A program made the position numbers and the translations under genes. Below are positions 1-8,264 of a stretch of 64,000 nucleotides of DNA, in pieces (the stretch's first letter is position 1; every line of letters starts with the position of its first letter). A model generated the notes under the pieces. It had not been told where the DNA came from, made no database searches, and saw only the letters and a list, made by a program, of their open reading frames with translations. Source of the stretch: an uncultured Eubacterium sp. (GTDB taxonomy: Bacteria > Bacillota > Clostridia > Oscillospirales > Acutalibacteraceae); contig UQCC01000001.1 of assembly GCA_900539325.1 (NCBI GenBank), forward strand, positions 124,001 through 188,000. The letters are read 5' to 3'.

Positions 1-1
1 A

Positions 2-220
2 ATGGGTAATATGATGCTTGAGGCTCACGCTTTGGGACTTGGCAGTTGCTGGATTCACCGTGCCAAGGAAGAATTCAAAACCGAGCAAGGCAAACAACTC
101 CTTCAAAAACTCGGTATCACGGAGGAATATGTCGGCGTCGGTCATTGCATAGTCGGTTATCCCGACTGCGAAGCACCGAAAACGCCCGACAGAAAGCCTA
201 ACAGAGTTTATAGCATTTGA
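2..220 (+). CDS. Nitroreductase family protein, C-terminal part
   Basis: The reading frame is open to the left edge of the window, so the true start lies outside; 72 residues are visible. The segment GLGSCWIHRA followed by LGITEEYVGVGHCIVGYP is the usual C-terminal part of FMN-dependent nitroreductases of the NfsA/NfsB fold, which reduce nitro compounds, quinones or flavins with NAD(P)H in the cytoplasm. The missing N-terminal part would hold the first FMN-binding segment. A hairpin terminator follows at 247-278. The family call rests on this short C-terminal signature only, and the substrate cannot be inferred. Confidence 0.75.
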   Translation: MGNMMLEAHALGLGSCWIHRAKEEFKTEQGKQLLQKLGITEEYVGVGHCIVGYPDCEAPKTPDRKPNRVYSI

Positions 221-246
221 TGATAAAAACTTTACAATTTATGTAA

Positions 247-278
247 AACTTCCTGATTCGTAAAATCGGGGAGTTTTT
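247..278 (+). terminator. Rho-independent terminator after the nitroreductase gene
   Basis: AACTTCCTGATT (247-258) pairs with AATCGGGGAGTT (64-75 of the same line, 264-275), a 12-bp stem with G-U pairs, followed by a run of T. Confidence 0.8.
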
Positions 279-333
279 GTTGTATATGACAGTTTTATGC
301 TGTATAATCAAATTGTAAAGAAAAGTTTGCAAT

Positions 334-350
334 TTTACCTGAATTTTACA
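334..350 (+). promoter_or_regulatory. Candidate Pho box upstream of the two-component operon
   Basis: TTTACC at 334-339 and TTTACA at 345-350 are direct repeats 11 bp apart, about 65 bp before the response-regulator gene. The same hexamer with the same period occurs before the Na+/phosphate symporter gene (2816 and 2827). PhoP/PhoB-type regulators bind tandem half-sites spaced by one helical turn, so autoregulation is a reasonable inference. Confidence 0.4.
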
Positions 351-411
351 AACCTTGTGTTTTTGATTTTACTTTTATTTTATAAAATGGAAGCAAGATA
401 GGAGATAAATT

Positions 412-1086
412 ATGATTTACTGTATAGAAGATGACAACGGAATCAGAGATTTAATTGTTTACACGCTCACTGCATCCGGCTATGAGGCAAAGGGCTTTGC
501 CGATTCTTCGGAGTTTTGGACGGCTGTTAAGCAGGAAATTCCGACTCTTATTTTGCTTGATGTTATGCTTCCTAATGAGGACGGCATAAGTATTCTCAAA
601 AAAATCCGTTCCGACAAAAAGACGGTAGAGATTCCCGTTATTATGGAAACGGCTAAAGAAACCGAGTATGATAAAGTTGTTGCACTTGATTTGGGTGCAG
701 ACGACTACCTTACAAAGCCTTTTGGTATGATGGAAATGGTGTCAAGAGTAAGAGCCGTGCTTCGCCGTACTTCAAAGGAAGAAATAAAGCAGAATTTAAA
801 GCTTAATGAATTGGAAATCAATACTTCCCGTCATATTGTTTATGTCAACAAAAACGAAGTTTATCTAACACTCAAAGAGTACGATTTACTCAAACTGTTT
901 ATGGAAAATATCGGCAGAGCATTCACCCGTGATCAGCTTCTCAGCAGTGTGTGGGGTACGGAATATGTCGGCGAAACAAGAACGGTTGATGTACATATCG
1001 GTACTCTTCGTACAAAACTCGGCTCTGCCGGCGATTATATCAAAACTGTCCGCGGAGTGGGTTACAGAATGGAGGAAGAAAAATGA
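412..1086 (+). CDS. PhoB/PhoP-like response regulator, OmpR family
   Basis: This 224-residue protein has an N-terminal receiver domain (about 1-118) and a C-terminal OmpR/PhoB winged-helix DNA-binding domain (about 128-222). The acidic pair E6-D7-D8, the phospho-acceptor Asp50 in LILLDVMLP and Lys102 in DYLTKPF are all present. GETRTVDVHIGTLRTKL is the usual recognition-helix region. It overlaps the sensor-kinase gene by four bases (ATGA), so the two are translationally coupled. The phosphate symporter gene follows within 200 bp of the kinase, which points to control of phosphate uptake. That role is inferred from context and family, and regulators of cell-wall stress in the same family look similar. 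Confidence 0.92.
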   Translation: MIYCIEDDNGIRDLIVYTLTASGYEAKGFADSSEFWTAVKQEIPTLILLDVMLPNEDGISILKKIRSDKKTVEIPVIMETAKETEYDKVVALDLGADDYLTKPFGMMEMVSRVRAVLRRTSKEEIKQNLKLNELEINTSRHIVYVNKNEVYLTLKEYDLLKLFMENIGRAFTRDQLLSSVWGTEYVGETRTVDVHIGTLRTKLGSAGDYIKTVRGVGYRMEEEK

Positions 1087-2738
1087 CAAAAAAGATTTTT
1101 CGCTCGATTTGTTCTGTGGCAGTCTGCATAACTCTTGCAGTGCTTTCGATAATTATGGGCGTTTTGTATAATTATTTTTCCGATATTCAAAAACAGCGTA
1201 TCGACACTCAGGTTCAGTATATCGCAAGTGCGGTTGAACTTGACGGCAAGAAATATCTTGATAAAATTCAGGACAAAACCTTCCGTATGACTTGGATTGC
1301 AAAGGACGGCAAGGTTCTTTACGATAACGAGGCAAACAGCGACGAGATGGAAAATCACCTTGAGCGTGAAGAAGTAAAACAGGCAATGCTGACGGGCAAA
1401 GGAACAGCAGGCAGATATTCCAAAACACTTACTCAGCATCAGTATTATTCGGCAGTCAGATTAACTGACGGCAGTGTAATGCGTATGTCTGTCAATGAAC
1501 TTTCGTGGTGGGCGCTCGTTCTTTCAATGGCTCAGCCGATTATTATTGTATTTCTTATTGCTGTTTTGGTGTCTCTTTTCTTCGCTTCACGACTTTCAAA
1601 GAAAATCGTTGAACCTCTTAATCAAATTGATTTGGACAATCCAAACAACGCAAAGGTTTACGAAGAACTTTCACCGCTTCTCGAAAAAGTTAAAATTCAG
1701 AAAAAGCAAATTAAAAATCAACAGCTTGAACTTGAAAAGAAACGCCATGAATTTGAGGCTGCAACAGAAAATATGTCCGAGGGAATAATTCTTCTTAATT
1801 CGGACGGCGTGATTATCAGTATCAACAAAACCGCTTCAAGACTTCTCGGTATAAGCAGTTATTGCGTAGGCAAAGATTTGCTTCTTTTCAGTAGCGGGGT
1901 TGAAATTCAGGAGCTTCTTCGCAAAGCCGAAAGCGGCAAGCACAGTGAGATTATTCTTGATATTGACGAAGTAAGCTATCATTTCAGCGCAACTCCGATT
2001 ATGTCGGGCGACAAGGTAACAGGCGTTGCTCTGATTATCTTTGATTTTACCGAAATGGAAAAGGCAGAGGAGGTTCGCAGAGAGTTCACGGCAAATGTTT
2101 CGCACGAGCTTCGTACACCGCTTCAAACAATTGCAGGCAGTGCCGAACTTCTTTCAAACGGTATGGTTGCCGAAAAGGATGTTCCGCAGTTTTCGCAGAA
2201 AATTTATAAGGAAGCAAAGCGACTTATCACTCTTGTTGAGGATATTATCAAGTTGTCCCATCTTGACGAAGAAAGTCCGGATATTATTTCGGAAAAGGTT
2301 GACCTTTTTGATATTGCAAAAATGACAGCAACAAATCTTACTCCGGTTGCCGAAAAAGCTGGTGTTGCCCTTGCGGTAAAGGGCGAGCCGTCGATTATCA
2401 CGGGCAAATCTCAACTTCTTACAAGTATTGTATTTAATCTTTGCGACAATGCAATTAAGTATAATAACCGAGGTGGCAGGGTAGAGGTTGAAGTTAAAAA
2501 CTTTATCGACTGCGTAAAACTTTCCGTTAGCGATACGGGTATAGGTATTCCTCTTGACCAGCAGTCAAGAATATTTGAGAGGTTTTATCGTGTGGATAAA
2601 AGCCGTTCAAAAGAGGTTGGCGGAACAGGTCTCGGCTTGTCAATCGTTAAGCACGCTGCCAAACTCCACAATGCCGAAATCGAGCTTCGCAGCACCCTCG
2701 GCAAGGGAACAACCATCATCCTCACTTTTCCAAAATAA
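1083..2738 (+). CDS. PhoR-like sensor histidine kinase
   Basis: The 551-residue protein has a first membrane segment (about 10-30), an extracytoplasmic region, a second membrane segment (about 140-165), a short linker, a PAS domain (about 230-340), a HisKA dimerisation domain with the phospho-accepting histidine near residue 341 in ANVSHELRTPLQ, and a C-terminal HATPase domain with N box (FNLCDNAIKYN), G1 box (VSDTGIGIP) and G2 box (GGTGLGLSIV). It would phosphorylate the response regulator encoded just upstream. The domain order matches PhoR of Firmicutes. A hairpin terminator follows at 2751-2785. No pst or phoU gene is in view. Confidence 0.92.
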   Translation: MTKKIFRSICSVAVCITLAVLSIIMGVLYNYFSDIQKQRIDTQVQYIASAVELDGKKYLDKIQDKTFRMTWIAKDGKVLYDNEANSDEMENHLEREEVKQAMLTGKGTAGRYSKTLTQHQYYSAVRLTDGSVMRMSVNELSWWALVLSMAQPIIIVFLIAVLVSLFFASRLSKKIVEPLNQIDLDNPNNAKVYEELSPLLEKVKIQKKQIKNQQLELEKKRHEFEAATENMSEGIILLNSDGVIISINKTASRLLGISSYCVGKDLLLFSSGVEIQELLRKAESGKHSEIILDIDEVSYHFSATPIMSGDKVTGVALIIFDFTEMEKAEEVRREFTANVSHELRTPLQTIAGSAELLSNGMVAEKDVPQFSQKIYKEAKRLITLVEDIIKLSHLDEESPDIISEKVDLFDIAKMTATNLTPVAEKAGVALAVKGEPSIITGKSQLLTSIVFNLCDNAIKYNNRGGRVEVEVKNFIDCVKLSVSDTGIGIPLDQQSRIFERFYRVDKSRSKEVGGTGLGLSIVKHAAKLHNAEIELRSTLGKGTTIILTFPK

Positions 2739-2750
2739 TTAAACAATCAA

Positions 2751-2790
2751 GGCTCTCTTTGATTTACTTTCAAGGGGAGTCTTTTCTGTT
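2751..2790 (+). terminator. Terminator after the two-component operon
   Basis: GGCTCTCTTTGA (2751-2762) pairs with TCAAGGGGAGTC (2770-2781), a 12-bp stem with three G-U pairs, followed by TTTTCTGTTTTTT. Confidence 0.75.
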
Positions 2791-2808
2791 TTTTAAACAT
2801 ATAAAAGC

Positions 2809-2838
2809 TTTACACTTTACATCGATTTTACATTAACT
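2809..2838 (+). promoter_or_regulatory. Candidate Pho box upstream of the Na+/phosphate symporter
   Basis: TTTACA occurs at 2809-2814, 2816-2821 and 2827-2832, then TTAACT at 2833-2838. The 2816/2827 pair has the same 11-bp period as the repeats before the response-regulator gene at 334/345. This links the symporter to the adjacent two-component system by inference. Confidence 0.4.
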
Positions 2839-2910
2839 TGATAATAGATTTGATGTAAATTTGATATTCTCAAACCGTAAAATAATAATTTAAAAGTATG
2901 AGGAAGAATT

Positions 2911-4662
2911 ATGACTGTATTTGATGCGTTAAAGCTCATAGGCGGACTTTGTCTGTTCCTGTTCGGTATGAATACTATGGGCGAGGCTCTCGAACGCAGA
3001 GCCGGTAATAAACTTCGTGGAATTCTTGCAAAAATGACAACCAACAAATTCGCCGGATTTCTTACCGGTTGTGCCGTTACGGCTGTTATACAAAGTTCGT
3101 CGGCAACCACTGTTATGGTAGTAGGTTTTGTTAATTCGGGACTTATGAATCTCCGCCAGGCAATCAATGTAATTATGGGTGCAAATGTCGGCACAACTGT
3201 CACAAGCTGGATTTTGTCGTTGTCAGGCATCAGCAGTGAAAATGTGTGGGTGAGCCTTTTGAAGCCGTCATCATTCACTCCTGTTCTTGCACTTGTGGGC
3301 ATAATTCTTTATATGTTTTCCAAAAAGAGCGAAAAAAAGGACAGCGGTATTGTTCTCCTCGGTTTTGCAACCCTTATGTTCGGTATGGAAGCAATGTCGG
3401 GTTCGGTCAGCGGTCTTTCTGAAGTTCCTGAATTCAGGCAAATGTTCGTTATGTTCAAAAATCCGTTTTTGGGCGTTTTGGTCGGTGCGGTTCTTACAGG
3501 CATTATTCAGTCAAGTTCTGCCTCGGTCGGCATTTTGCAAGCTCTTGCGGTTACCGGTCAGGTTTCTCTCGGTGCGGCAATTCCAATCATTATGGGTCAA
3601 AACATCGGCACTTGCGTAACTGCTCTTATTTCTTCAATCGGTGCAAATAAAAACGCAAAGCGTACCGCCTTTGTTCACCTTATGTTTAATGTTATCGGTT
3701 CAATATTTATGCTTGTGCTGTTCTCAATTTGGAAGTATGGCTTTGAACCGGCAATTCTCGACACCCCTGCAACCGCTTTCAGCATTGCCGTGGTTCATAC
3801 AGTATTCAATATTTTGTGTGTTGCAATTCTTATGCCAAACGCAAAACTTCTCGAAAAACTTGCTCTTAAATTCATCAAAGATGATGAAGAACCCGAAGAG
3901 GTTGAAATCCTTGATCCTCGACTTCTTGCAACTCCAACTCTTGCACTTCAGCAGTGTTACAGCGTTGCAACAAAAATGGCAAATTGCTCCGAGCGTGCAA
4001 TTGAAAAAAGCATAACTTGTATTACAAATTATACCGAGGCAGACGCCGAGCGTATAAGAAAAGACGAGGCAAAGTGTGATAGATACGAAGACGAAATCGG
4101 CACTTATCTTGTTAATTTGAGTTCTCAAAAAATGGGCGATGAGGAAAGCGAGCAGGCGGCGGCACTCCTCAAAATGATAGGCGACCTTGAACGAATTTCT
4201 GACCATGCGGTTAATGTCCTTGATTCCACCGAGGAACTTCGTCAAAAAGGTTACACACTCACAGAAGACGCTGTTAAGGAACTTGATATCCTCACAGGTG
4301 CAACAAAGGAGATTCTTAATATAACATTTAAGGCGTTGAAAGACACCGATACCGAGATTGCAAAGAGGGTTCAGCCTCTTGAACAGGTTATTGATATAAT
4401 TAAGGAAAAAATGCGTACTCATCATATTCGCCGTATGCAACAAGGCTTGTGCACAATCGAGGCGGGCTTTGTTTGGTCAGATTTGCTCACGGATTTGGAG
4501 CGTGTGTCCGACCATTGTTCAAATATTGCAGGCTGTTTGATTGACGCATCAATGCACAATCTTTCAATTCACGAAACACAGCGTATCGCCGAGGACTCAT
4601 CAAGCGACTATGGCAAATTGTTCAAGGATTACAGCAAAAAATACAGCTTTTCAAATATATAA
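2911..4662 (+). CDS. Na+/phosphate symporter with C-terminal PhoU-like domain
   Basis: This 583-residue membrane protein belongs to the NptA/YjbB (Na/Pi cotransporter II) family, which imports inorganic phosphate with sodium. The two inverted repeat units each carry the signature: QSSSATT near residue 61 and QSSSAS near residue 200. Eight or so hydrophobic segments fill residues 5-320, with GANVGTTVTSW and GQNIGTCVTAL as the matched re-entrant regions. From about residue 350 the sequence becomes soluble and helical (ATKMANCSERAIEK, LERISDHAVNVLD, LERVSDHCSNIAG), the PhoU-type helical bundle typical of this family. It lies just after the PhoB/PhoR-like pair. The start ATG is preceded by GAGGAAG. 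Confidence 0.93.
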   Translation: MTVFDALKLIGGLCLFLFGMNTMGEALERRAGNKLRGILAKMTTNKFAGFLTGCAVTAVIQSSSATTVMVVGFVNSGLMNLRQAINVIMGANVGTTVTSWILSLSGISSENVWVSLLKPSSFTPVLALVGIILYMFSKKSEKKDSGIVLLGFATLMFGMEAMSGSVSGLSEVPEFRQMFVMFKNPFLGVLVGAVLTGIIQSSSASVGILQALAVTGQVSLGAAIPIIMGQNIGTCVTALISSIGANKNAKRTAFVHLMFNVIGSIFMLVLFSIWKYGFEPAILDTPATAFSIAVVHTVFNILCVAILMPNAKLLEKLALKFIKDDEEPEEVEILDPRLLATPTLALQQCYSVATKMANCSERAIEKSITCITNYTEADAERIRKDEAKCDRYEDEIGTYLVNLSSQKMGDEESEQAAALLKMIGDLERISDHAVNVLDSTEELRQKGYTLTEDAVKELDILTGATKEILNITFKALKDTDTEIAKRVQPLEQVIDIIKEKMRTHHIRRMQQGLCTIEAGFVWSDLLTDLERVSDHCSNIAGCLIDASMHNLSIHETQRIAEDSSSDYGKLFKDYSKKYSFSNI

Positions 4663-4672
4663 TAATTATATT

Positions 4673-4702
4673 AGAGGTGAACTGGGTTCGCCTCTTTATA
4701 TA
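4673..4702 (+). terminator. Terminator after the phosphate symporter gene
   Basis: AGAGGTGAAC (4673-4682) pairs with GTTCGCCTCT (4686-4695) around a three-base loop, followed by TTATATA. It separates the symporter from the small RNA unit. Confidence 0.7.
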
Positions 4703-4722
4703 CAAATATTTAACATTTCGTA

Positions 4723-4751
4723 TTGCATTTAATCTTTTCCTGTGATACAAT
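4723..4751 (+). promoter_or_regulatory. Sigma-A promoter of a small RNA unit
   Basis: TTGCAT (4723-4728), a 17-bp spacer and TACAAT (4746-4751). The predicted transcription start, seven bases on, is G4758, which is the first base of the long RNA stem. Confidence 0.65.
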
Positions 4752-4757
4752 GAAATT

Positions 4758-4930
4758 GCCAAACAAAAGTTTATATCGCTTTCCGCTGATTTAGTGTGTT
4801 TTTATCTTTTGATAAAAATGCATACTCAGGTTTTACATGCTAAATAGTGGTATGTGTAAACTTTTGTTTGGCGACAGTTTTGAGCTATGTGTTTTTGGTG
4901 CGTATAGTTAGATGCTGTACGCATTTTTTT
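4758..4930 (+). ncRNA. Candidate structured small RNA of about 170 nt, family not recognised
   Basis: The stretch 4663-5008 has no credible protein gene. It holds a complete non-coding unit. GCCAAACAAAAGTTTA (4758-4773) is perfectly complementary to 4857-4872, a 16-bp closing stem. Inside is an apical hairpin: CTGA 4786-4789 with TCAG 4826-4829, GTGTG 4794-4798 with CATAC 4821-4825, and TTTTTATC 4799-4806 with GATAAAAA 4811-4818 around a TTTT loop. A wide asymmetric internal loop lies between. A terminator (TGCGTA 4899-4904, TACGCA 4918-4923, then seven T) ends it. The promoter at 4723-4751 places the start at the first base of the stem. The shape (long closing stem, central bubble, apical stem) recalls 6S RNA, but no 6S sequence signature was recognised. 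A cis-acting leader for the next gene is less likely because of the terminator. Confidence 0.6.
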
Positions 4931-5008
4931 AATTTTACAGAATAAAATTAATATAGCTGAGAACTGTTGGCGATACACAAGTTTATTAAAATAAAGGAGA
5001 AAAAGATT

Positions 5009-5581
5009 ATGAATGTGTATTTTATCGACTATGAAAATGTAAATGTTGACGGTTTAAAAGGTGTGGGAAGATTGACCGATGAAGATAAGGTTATATTTTT
5101 CTACAGCGAAAAGGCAAGCAAATTGTCATTCGGCTTGCACAGAAGAATTATTCAAAGCAATGCAAATTTTGAATACAGAAAGGTTGATGTAGGAAGTCCA
5201 AATGCTTTGGATTTTCAGCTTGCTTCCTGTGTCGGTTATGAGCTTGGTAAGGATGAAAATAAGAAAATAGAAGCTGTAATTGTTTCAAAAGATAAAGGTT
5301 ATGACACTGTTGTAAATTATTGGACAAAAGGCGGTTATAAAATTTCCCGTGTTGACGATATTGCTTCCGAAGTTCAGTCATCAAAAAGTATAAAAATTGC
5401 CGAAATCGAAAGCTTGATAGGTGATGGCAATAAAAATTATTCAAATGATATTTACGAAGCTTTGAGAGAACGAAAAAGTAAAAGCGGAGTACATACATAT
5501 TTATCACAAAAAATTCACGATAACCAAAAGGTTTCGGAGTTGTATAAATTAATCAAACCTTTGCTTACAGATAAAAGTTAA
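5009..5581 (+). CDS. PIN-like domain protein, putative nuclease
   Basis: The 190-residue protein starts at ATG 5009, behind AAAGGAGA (4993-5000); an in-frame TTG at 4967 has no ribosome-binding site. Residues 1-125 look like a PIN/NYN-type nuclease domain: an N-terminal strand with acidic pocket residue (YFIDYENVN), a central Asp (ALDFQLAS) and a further acidic cluster (VIVSKDKGYDTVV), followed by WTKGGYKI. These acidic residues would bind Mg2+ in an RNase-type active site. The C-terminal 60 residues are helical and charged, of unknown function. It is a single-gene unit, with the small RNA gene just upstream and a strong terminator downstream. Substrate unknown. Confidence 0.7.
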   Translation: MNVYFIDYENVNVDGLKGVGRLTDEDKVIFFYSEKASKLSFGLHRRIIQSNANFEYRKVDVGSPNALDFQLASCVGYELGKDENKKIEAVIVSKDKGYDTVVNYWTKGGYKISRVDDIASEVQSSKSIKIAEIESLIGDGNKNYSNDIYEALRERKSKSGVHTYLSQKIHDNQKVSELYKLIKPLLTDKS

Positions 5582-5632
5582 TAAATTTGAAATTCCAACC
5601 AAGACGGCGTGTCTAATAATGATGTTACCGTA

Positions 5633-5657
5633 GGGGCGACCTTTGGTCGCCTTTTTT
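5633..5657 (+). terminator. Terminator in a REP-like GTAGGGGCGACC element
   Basis: GGCGACC (5635-5641), loop TTT, GGTCGCC (5645-5651), then TTTTTT. The core GTAGGGGCGACC resembles a short palindromic sequence I recall as repeated many times in related Clostridia genomes. Only one copy was noticed here, so the repeat status is inference. Confidence 0.75.
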
Positions 5658-5693
5658 ATTGTCCGTTTTTCGGTACTGTACATTTGAGCTTTG

Positions 5694-5722
5694 TTGACAT
5701 AAACATCCTTCGATAGTATTAT
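5694..5722 (+). promoter_or_regulatory. Sigma-A promoter for the zinc-ribbon gene
   Basis: TTGACA (5694-5699), a 17-bp spacer, TATTAT (5717-5722). The gene starts at 5783. Confidence 0.75.
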
Positions 5723-5782
5723 TAGTATAAACAATAAGCCAAGACGAATTTATATAAATATACCAAATGAGGAGTGTTGAAA

Positions 5783-6661
5783 ATGTATTGTATTAATTGC
5801 GGAACAAAACTTCCTGACGGTGCAAAATTCTGTTTTGAGTGTGGTTCGCCTGTAAATGTTGTGCCTGTTGAAGATGACGAATACAGTATTAAAACATCAA
5901 CTGCAAATGAAATTCAAAATACAGAAACGGAAGATTTGTTAACTCCTACTTTTGTTAATGACTTATCATCGAAGGGCAAGGGCAATCCTAAAATATACAG
6001 GAGTTTTAGATTTCAAGACCGCAGAAGTAACGACACTTTTTTGTTTGTGACTCCTTTTGATATAAGACAGTCAATAGATGTGATTTACAGTGCTTTTAAG
6101 AGATGCGGAGATGTAAAAAGCGTAAACCCGGAGCGTGGGTATATTAAAGCACAATTAGTTGAATCAAGCCTCGGTAAGATTATTTTCGAAACATATATCA
6201 CACCGATGGAAGACGGAAACGGGTGCAAGGTTAGAATCGTTATACAATCGGTTTGGGGTTCAAGGCAACTTTTGCCTCCTAAAACTTCAGACAATGTATA
6301 TGACAGATTTTTAAGAGAGCTTTTTACAATAGAACCTAATGTTAATTTCGGCGTCAGCTTGGCAAACAAAGCACCTTATGTCATTGCGGTTAATCAACTC
6401 GGCAGTAATATCGCAATGCAAACCGATTCGATTATTGAGCAAATTCCTAATGTCGGAGGAATGATTATCGGCGACTTCTTATTTGGTGAAGCCGGTGCCA
6501 TTGTCGGCGGTATGTCGGGAACGAGAAGAAGCACAGGCGTTACAAGAGAGGTTTTCGTCCAAAACCGACTTGCAAGCGTTATATTCAATAACGGAAAAGT
6601 GTACGAGGGCGAAATAAGAGCTAGCACACCTCTTTATAACGAAGTTATGGCAAAAATTTAA
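5783..6661 (+). CDS. Zinc-ribbon protein of unknown function with a glycine-rich hydrophobic segment
   Basis: The 292-residue protein starts at ATG 5783, eight bases after GAGGAG (5769-5774); an in-frame GTG at 5774 lies inside that site. Residues 2-22 form a short zinc ribbon (YCINCGTKLPDGAKFCFECG, two CxxC knuckles). An acidic linker follows, then about 200 residues with no family recognised. Near residues 220-245 is a glycine-rich hydrophobic stretch (GGMIIGDFLFGEAGAIVGG) with small-residue spacing that could pack in a membrane. No signal peptide. It has its own promoter (5694-5722) and a 12-bp hairpin after it, so it is a single-gene unit. Function unknown. Confidence 0.75.
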   Translation: MYCINCGTKLPDGAKFCFECGSPVNVVPVEDDEYSIKTSTANEIQNTETEDLLTPTFVNDLSSKGKGNPKIYRSFRFQDRRSNDTFLFVTPFDIRQSIDVIYSAFKRCGDVKSVNPERGYIKAQLVESSLGKIIFETYITPMEDGNGCKVRIVIQSVWGSRQLLPPKTSDNVYDRFLRELFTIEPNVNFGVSLANKAPYVIAVNQLGSNIAMQTDSIIEQIPNVGGMIIGDFLFGEAGAIVGGMSGTRRSTGVTREVFVQNRLASVIFNNGKVYEGEIRASTPLYNEVMAKI

Positions 6662-6674
6662 TAATGTAGTATTA

Positions 6675-6725
6675 TCAATATCTAAACTTTGTAAATTTAC
6701 AGATTTTAGATATTGATTTTTATTT
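6675..6725 (+). terminator. Terminator after the zinc-ribbon gene, overlapping the next promoter
   Basis: TCAATATCTAAA (6675-6686) is perfectly complementary to 6705-6716, followed by TTTTTATTT. The 3' edge provides TTGATT (6713-6718), which with TAAAAT (6735-6740) and a 16-bp spacer would form the promoter of the following flavoprotein operon. Confidence 0.7.
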
Positions 6726-6851
6726 ATAATATGGTAAAATGTATAAAGGGTATTATGTGATACTGTGTTCAGTTTTGCTGATACAACAAAAATGAGCCAA
6801 CTTCCCCTCATTTCAATGGAAGTGTTATGTTTTTAAATGAGAGGTAAAAAA

Positions 6852-8240
6852 ATGACTAATAAAGATTATGATGTAATTATCATCGGTGCAGGTCCGGGCG
6901 GTATCTTTTCCGCATATGAGCTTATCAACAAGCATAGTGATTTAAAGATTGCCGTGTTTGAGGCAGGCAACGAGCTTGCAAAGAGAAAATGCCCGATTGA
7001 CGGCGACAAGGTTAAGTCTTGTATTCAGTGCAAAACTTGCGCAATTATGAGCGGCTTCGGCGGTGCAGGTGCATTTTCCGATGGTAAGTATAATATAACA
7101 AATGACTTTGGCGGCACACTTTACGAGTATATCGGCAAGAAAAAAGCCATCGAACTTATGAAATATGTGGACAAAATCAATGTTGAGCACGGCGGTCAAA
7201 ACTGCAAACTTTATTCAACCGCAGGTTCACATTTCAAAAAACTTTGTATCCAAAATCAGCTTAACCTTCTTGATGCTTCCGTTAGACATTTGGGTACGGA
7301 TATTAACTATGTGGTTCTTGAAAATATCTATAATGAACTCAAGGACAAGGTTGAATGGCACTTTAACACTCACATTAACAGCGTTGAAAAACTTTCAGAC
7401 GGCTTTAAGGTTGAATGTAAAAAAGGCGAGTTCACTTGCAAGGATTGTATCATTTCCGTTGGCAGAAGCGGCAGTAAATGGATGGAGGGCATATGCGACC
7501 ATCTCGGTATCGTCACTCATTCAAACCGTGTTGACATCGGCGTTCGTGTTGAACTTCCTGCTGTTGTTTTCTCACACCTTACGGATGAACTTTACGAGAG
7601 CAAAATTGTTTATAGAACAAAGAATTATGAGGACGCTGTTCGTACTTTCTGTATGAATCCAAAGGGCAGTGTCGTAAATGAAAATACAAATGGCATTATT
7701 ACCGTTAACGGCCACAGCTATGAGGACCCTGAAAAGCAAACCGAAAATACAAACTTTGCACTTTTGGTTTCAAAGCATTTTTCAGAGCCGTTCAAGGATA
7801 GTAACGGCTACGGCGAAAGCATTGCACGCCTTTCAAATATGCTCGGCGGCGGTGTAATCGTTCAGCGTTTCGGCGACCTTGTATCAGGCAGAAGAAGCAA
7901 TCCGAAGCGTATTGAAGAGGGTATGGTTGAACCTACTTTGGCAGCCACTCCGGGTGACCTTTCCCTTGTTCTTCCAAAGAGAATTTTGGACGGCATTATC
8001 GAGATGATTTATGCACTCGACAAGATTGCTCCGGGCACTGCAAATCCGGATACACTTCTTTACGGTGTTGAAGTTAAGTTCTACAATATGGAGGTTGAAC
8101 TCGACGAAAATCTCGAAACCGTGCACAAGGGTCTTTATGTTATCGGCGACGGTTCAGGTGTTACTCATTCACTTTCACACGCTTCTGCAAGCGGTGTTTA
8201 TGTGGCTCAAAGAATTATTGACGAAATAAATAATAAATAA
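6852..8240 (+). CDS. FAD-dependent oxidoreductase, COG2509-like
   Basis: The start is ATG 6852, with AGAGG seven bases before it; the earlier in-frame ATG at 6837 overlaps that site. The 462-residue protein opens with the Rossmann FAD-binding motif VIIIGAGPGG. It is followed by a cysteine cluster (SCIQCKTC) and GFGGAGAFSDGK, a pattern I associate with uncharacterised FAD-dependent dehydrogenases. The C-terminal GDGSGVTHSLSHASASG closes the FAD site. It is followed at 25 bp by a PqqD-like protein and then by a nucleotidyltransferase and lepA, which suggests one transcript. Substrate unknown. The link to peptide modification rests only on the PqqD neighbour. Confidence 0.85.
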   Translation: MTNKDYDVIIIGAGPGGIFSAYELINKHSDLKIAVFEAGNELAKRKCPIDGDKVKSCIQCKTCAIMSGFGGAGAFSDGKYNITNDFGGTLYEYIGKKKAIELMKYVDKINVEHGGQNCKLYSTAGSHFKKLCIQNQLNLLDASVRHLGTDINYVVLENIYNELKDKVEWHFNTHINSVEKLSDGFKVECKKGEFTCKDCIISVGRSGSKWMEGICDHLGIVTHSNRVDIGVRVELPAVVFSHLTDELYESKIVYRTKNYEDAVRTFCMNPKGSVVNENTNGIITVNGHSYEDPEKQTENTNFALLVSKHFSEPFKDSNGYGESIARLSNMLGGGVIVQRFGDLVSGRRSNPKRIEEGMVEPTLAATPGDLSLVLPKRILDGIIEMIYALDKIAPGTANPDTLLYGVEVKFYNMEVELDENLETVHKGLYVIGDGSGVTHSLSHASASGVYVAQRIIDEINNK

Positions 8241-8264
8241 ATTTTTATATAAGGGGTTTTTATA

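Noticed and set aside
3724..4443. Minus-strand open frame of 239 codons opposite the phosphate symporter
   Set aside because: Antisense shadow of a clear gene; product is Cys/Phe/Lys-rich and resembles nothing.
4756..4874. The 16-bp inverted repeat as the ends of a miniature transposon (MITE)
   Set aside because: No target-site duplication flanks it, and the promoter start and terminator fit an RNA gene better.
4967..5008. Upstream TTG start for the PIN-like protein
   Set aside because: No Shine-Dalgarno before it, whereas ATG 5009 has AAAGGAGA at the right distance and begins the conserved strand.
6780..6850. Inverted repeats in the leader of the flavoprotein gene as a riboswitch
   Set aside because: Only short stems (AATGAG with CTCATT) and no conserved core of a known riboswitch; too weak to call.
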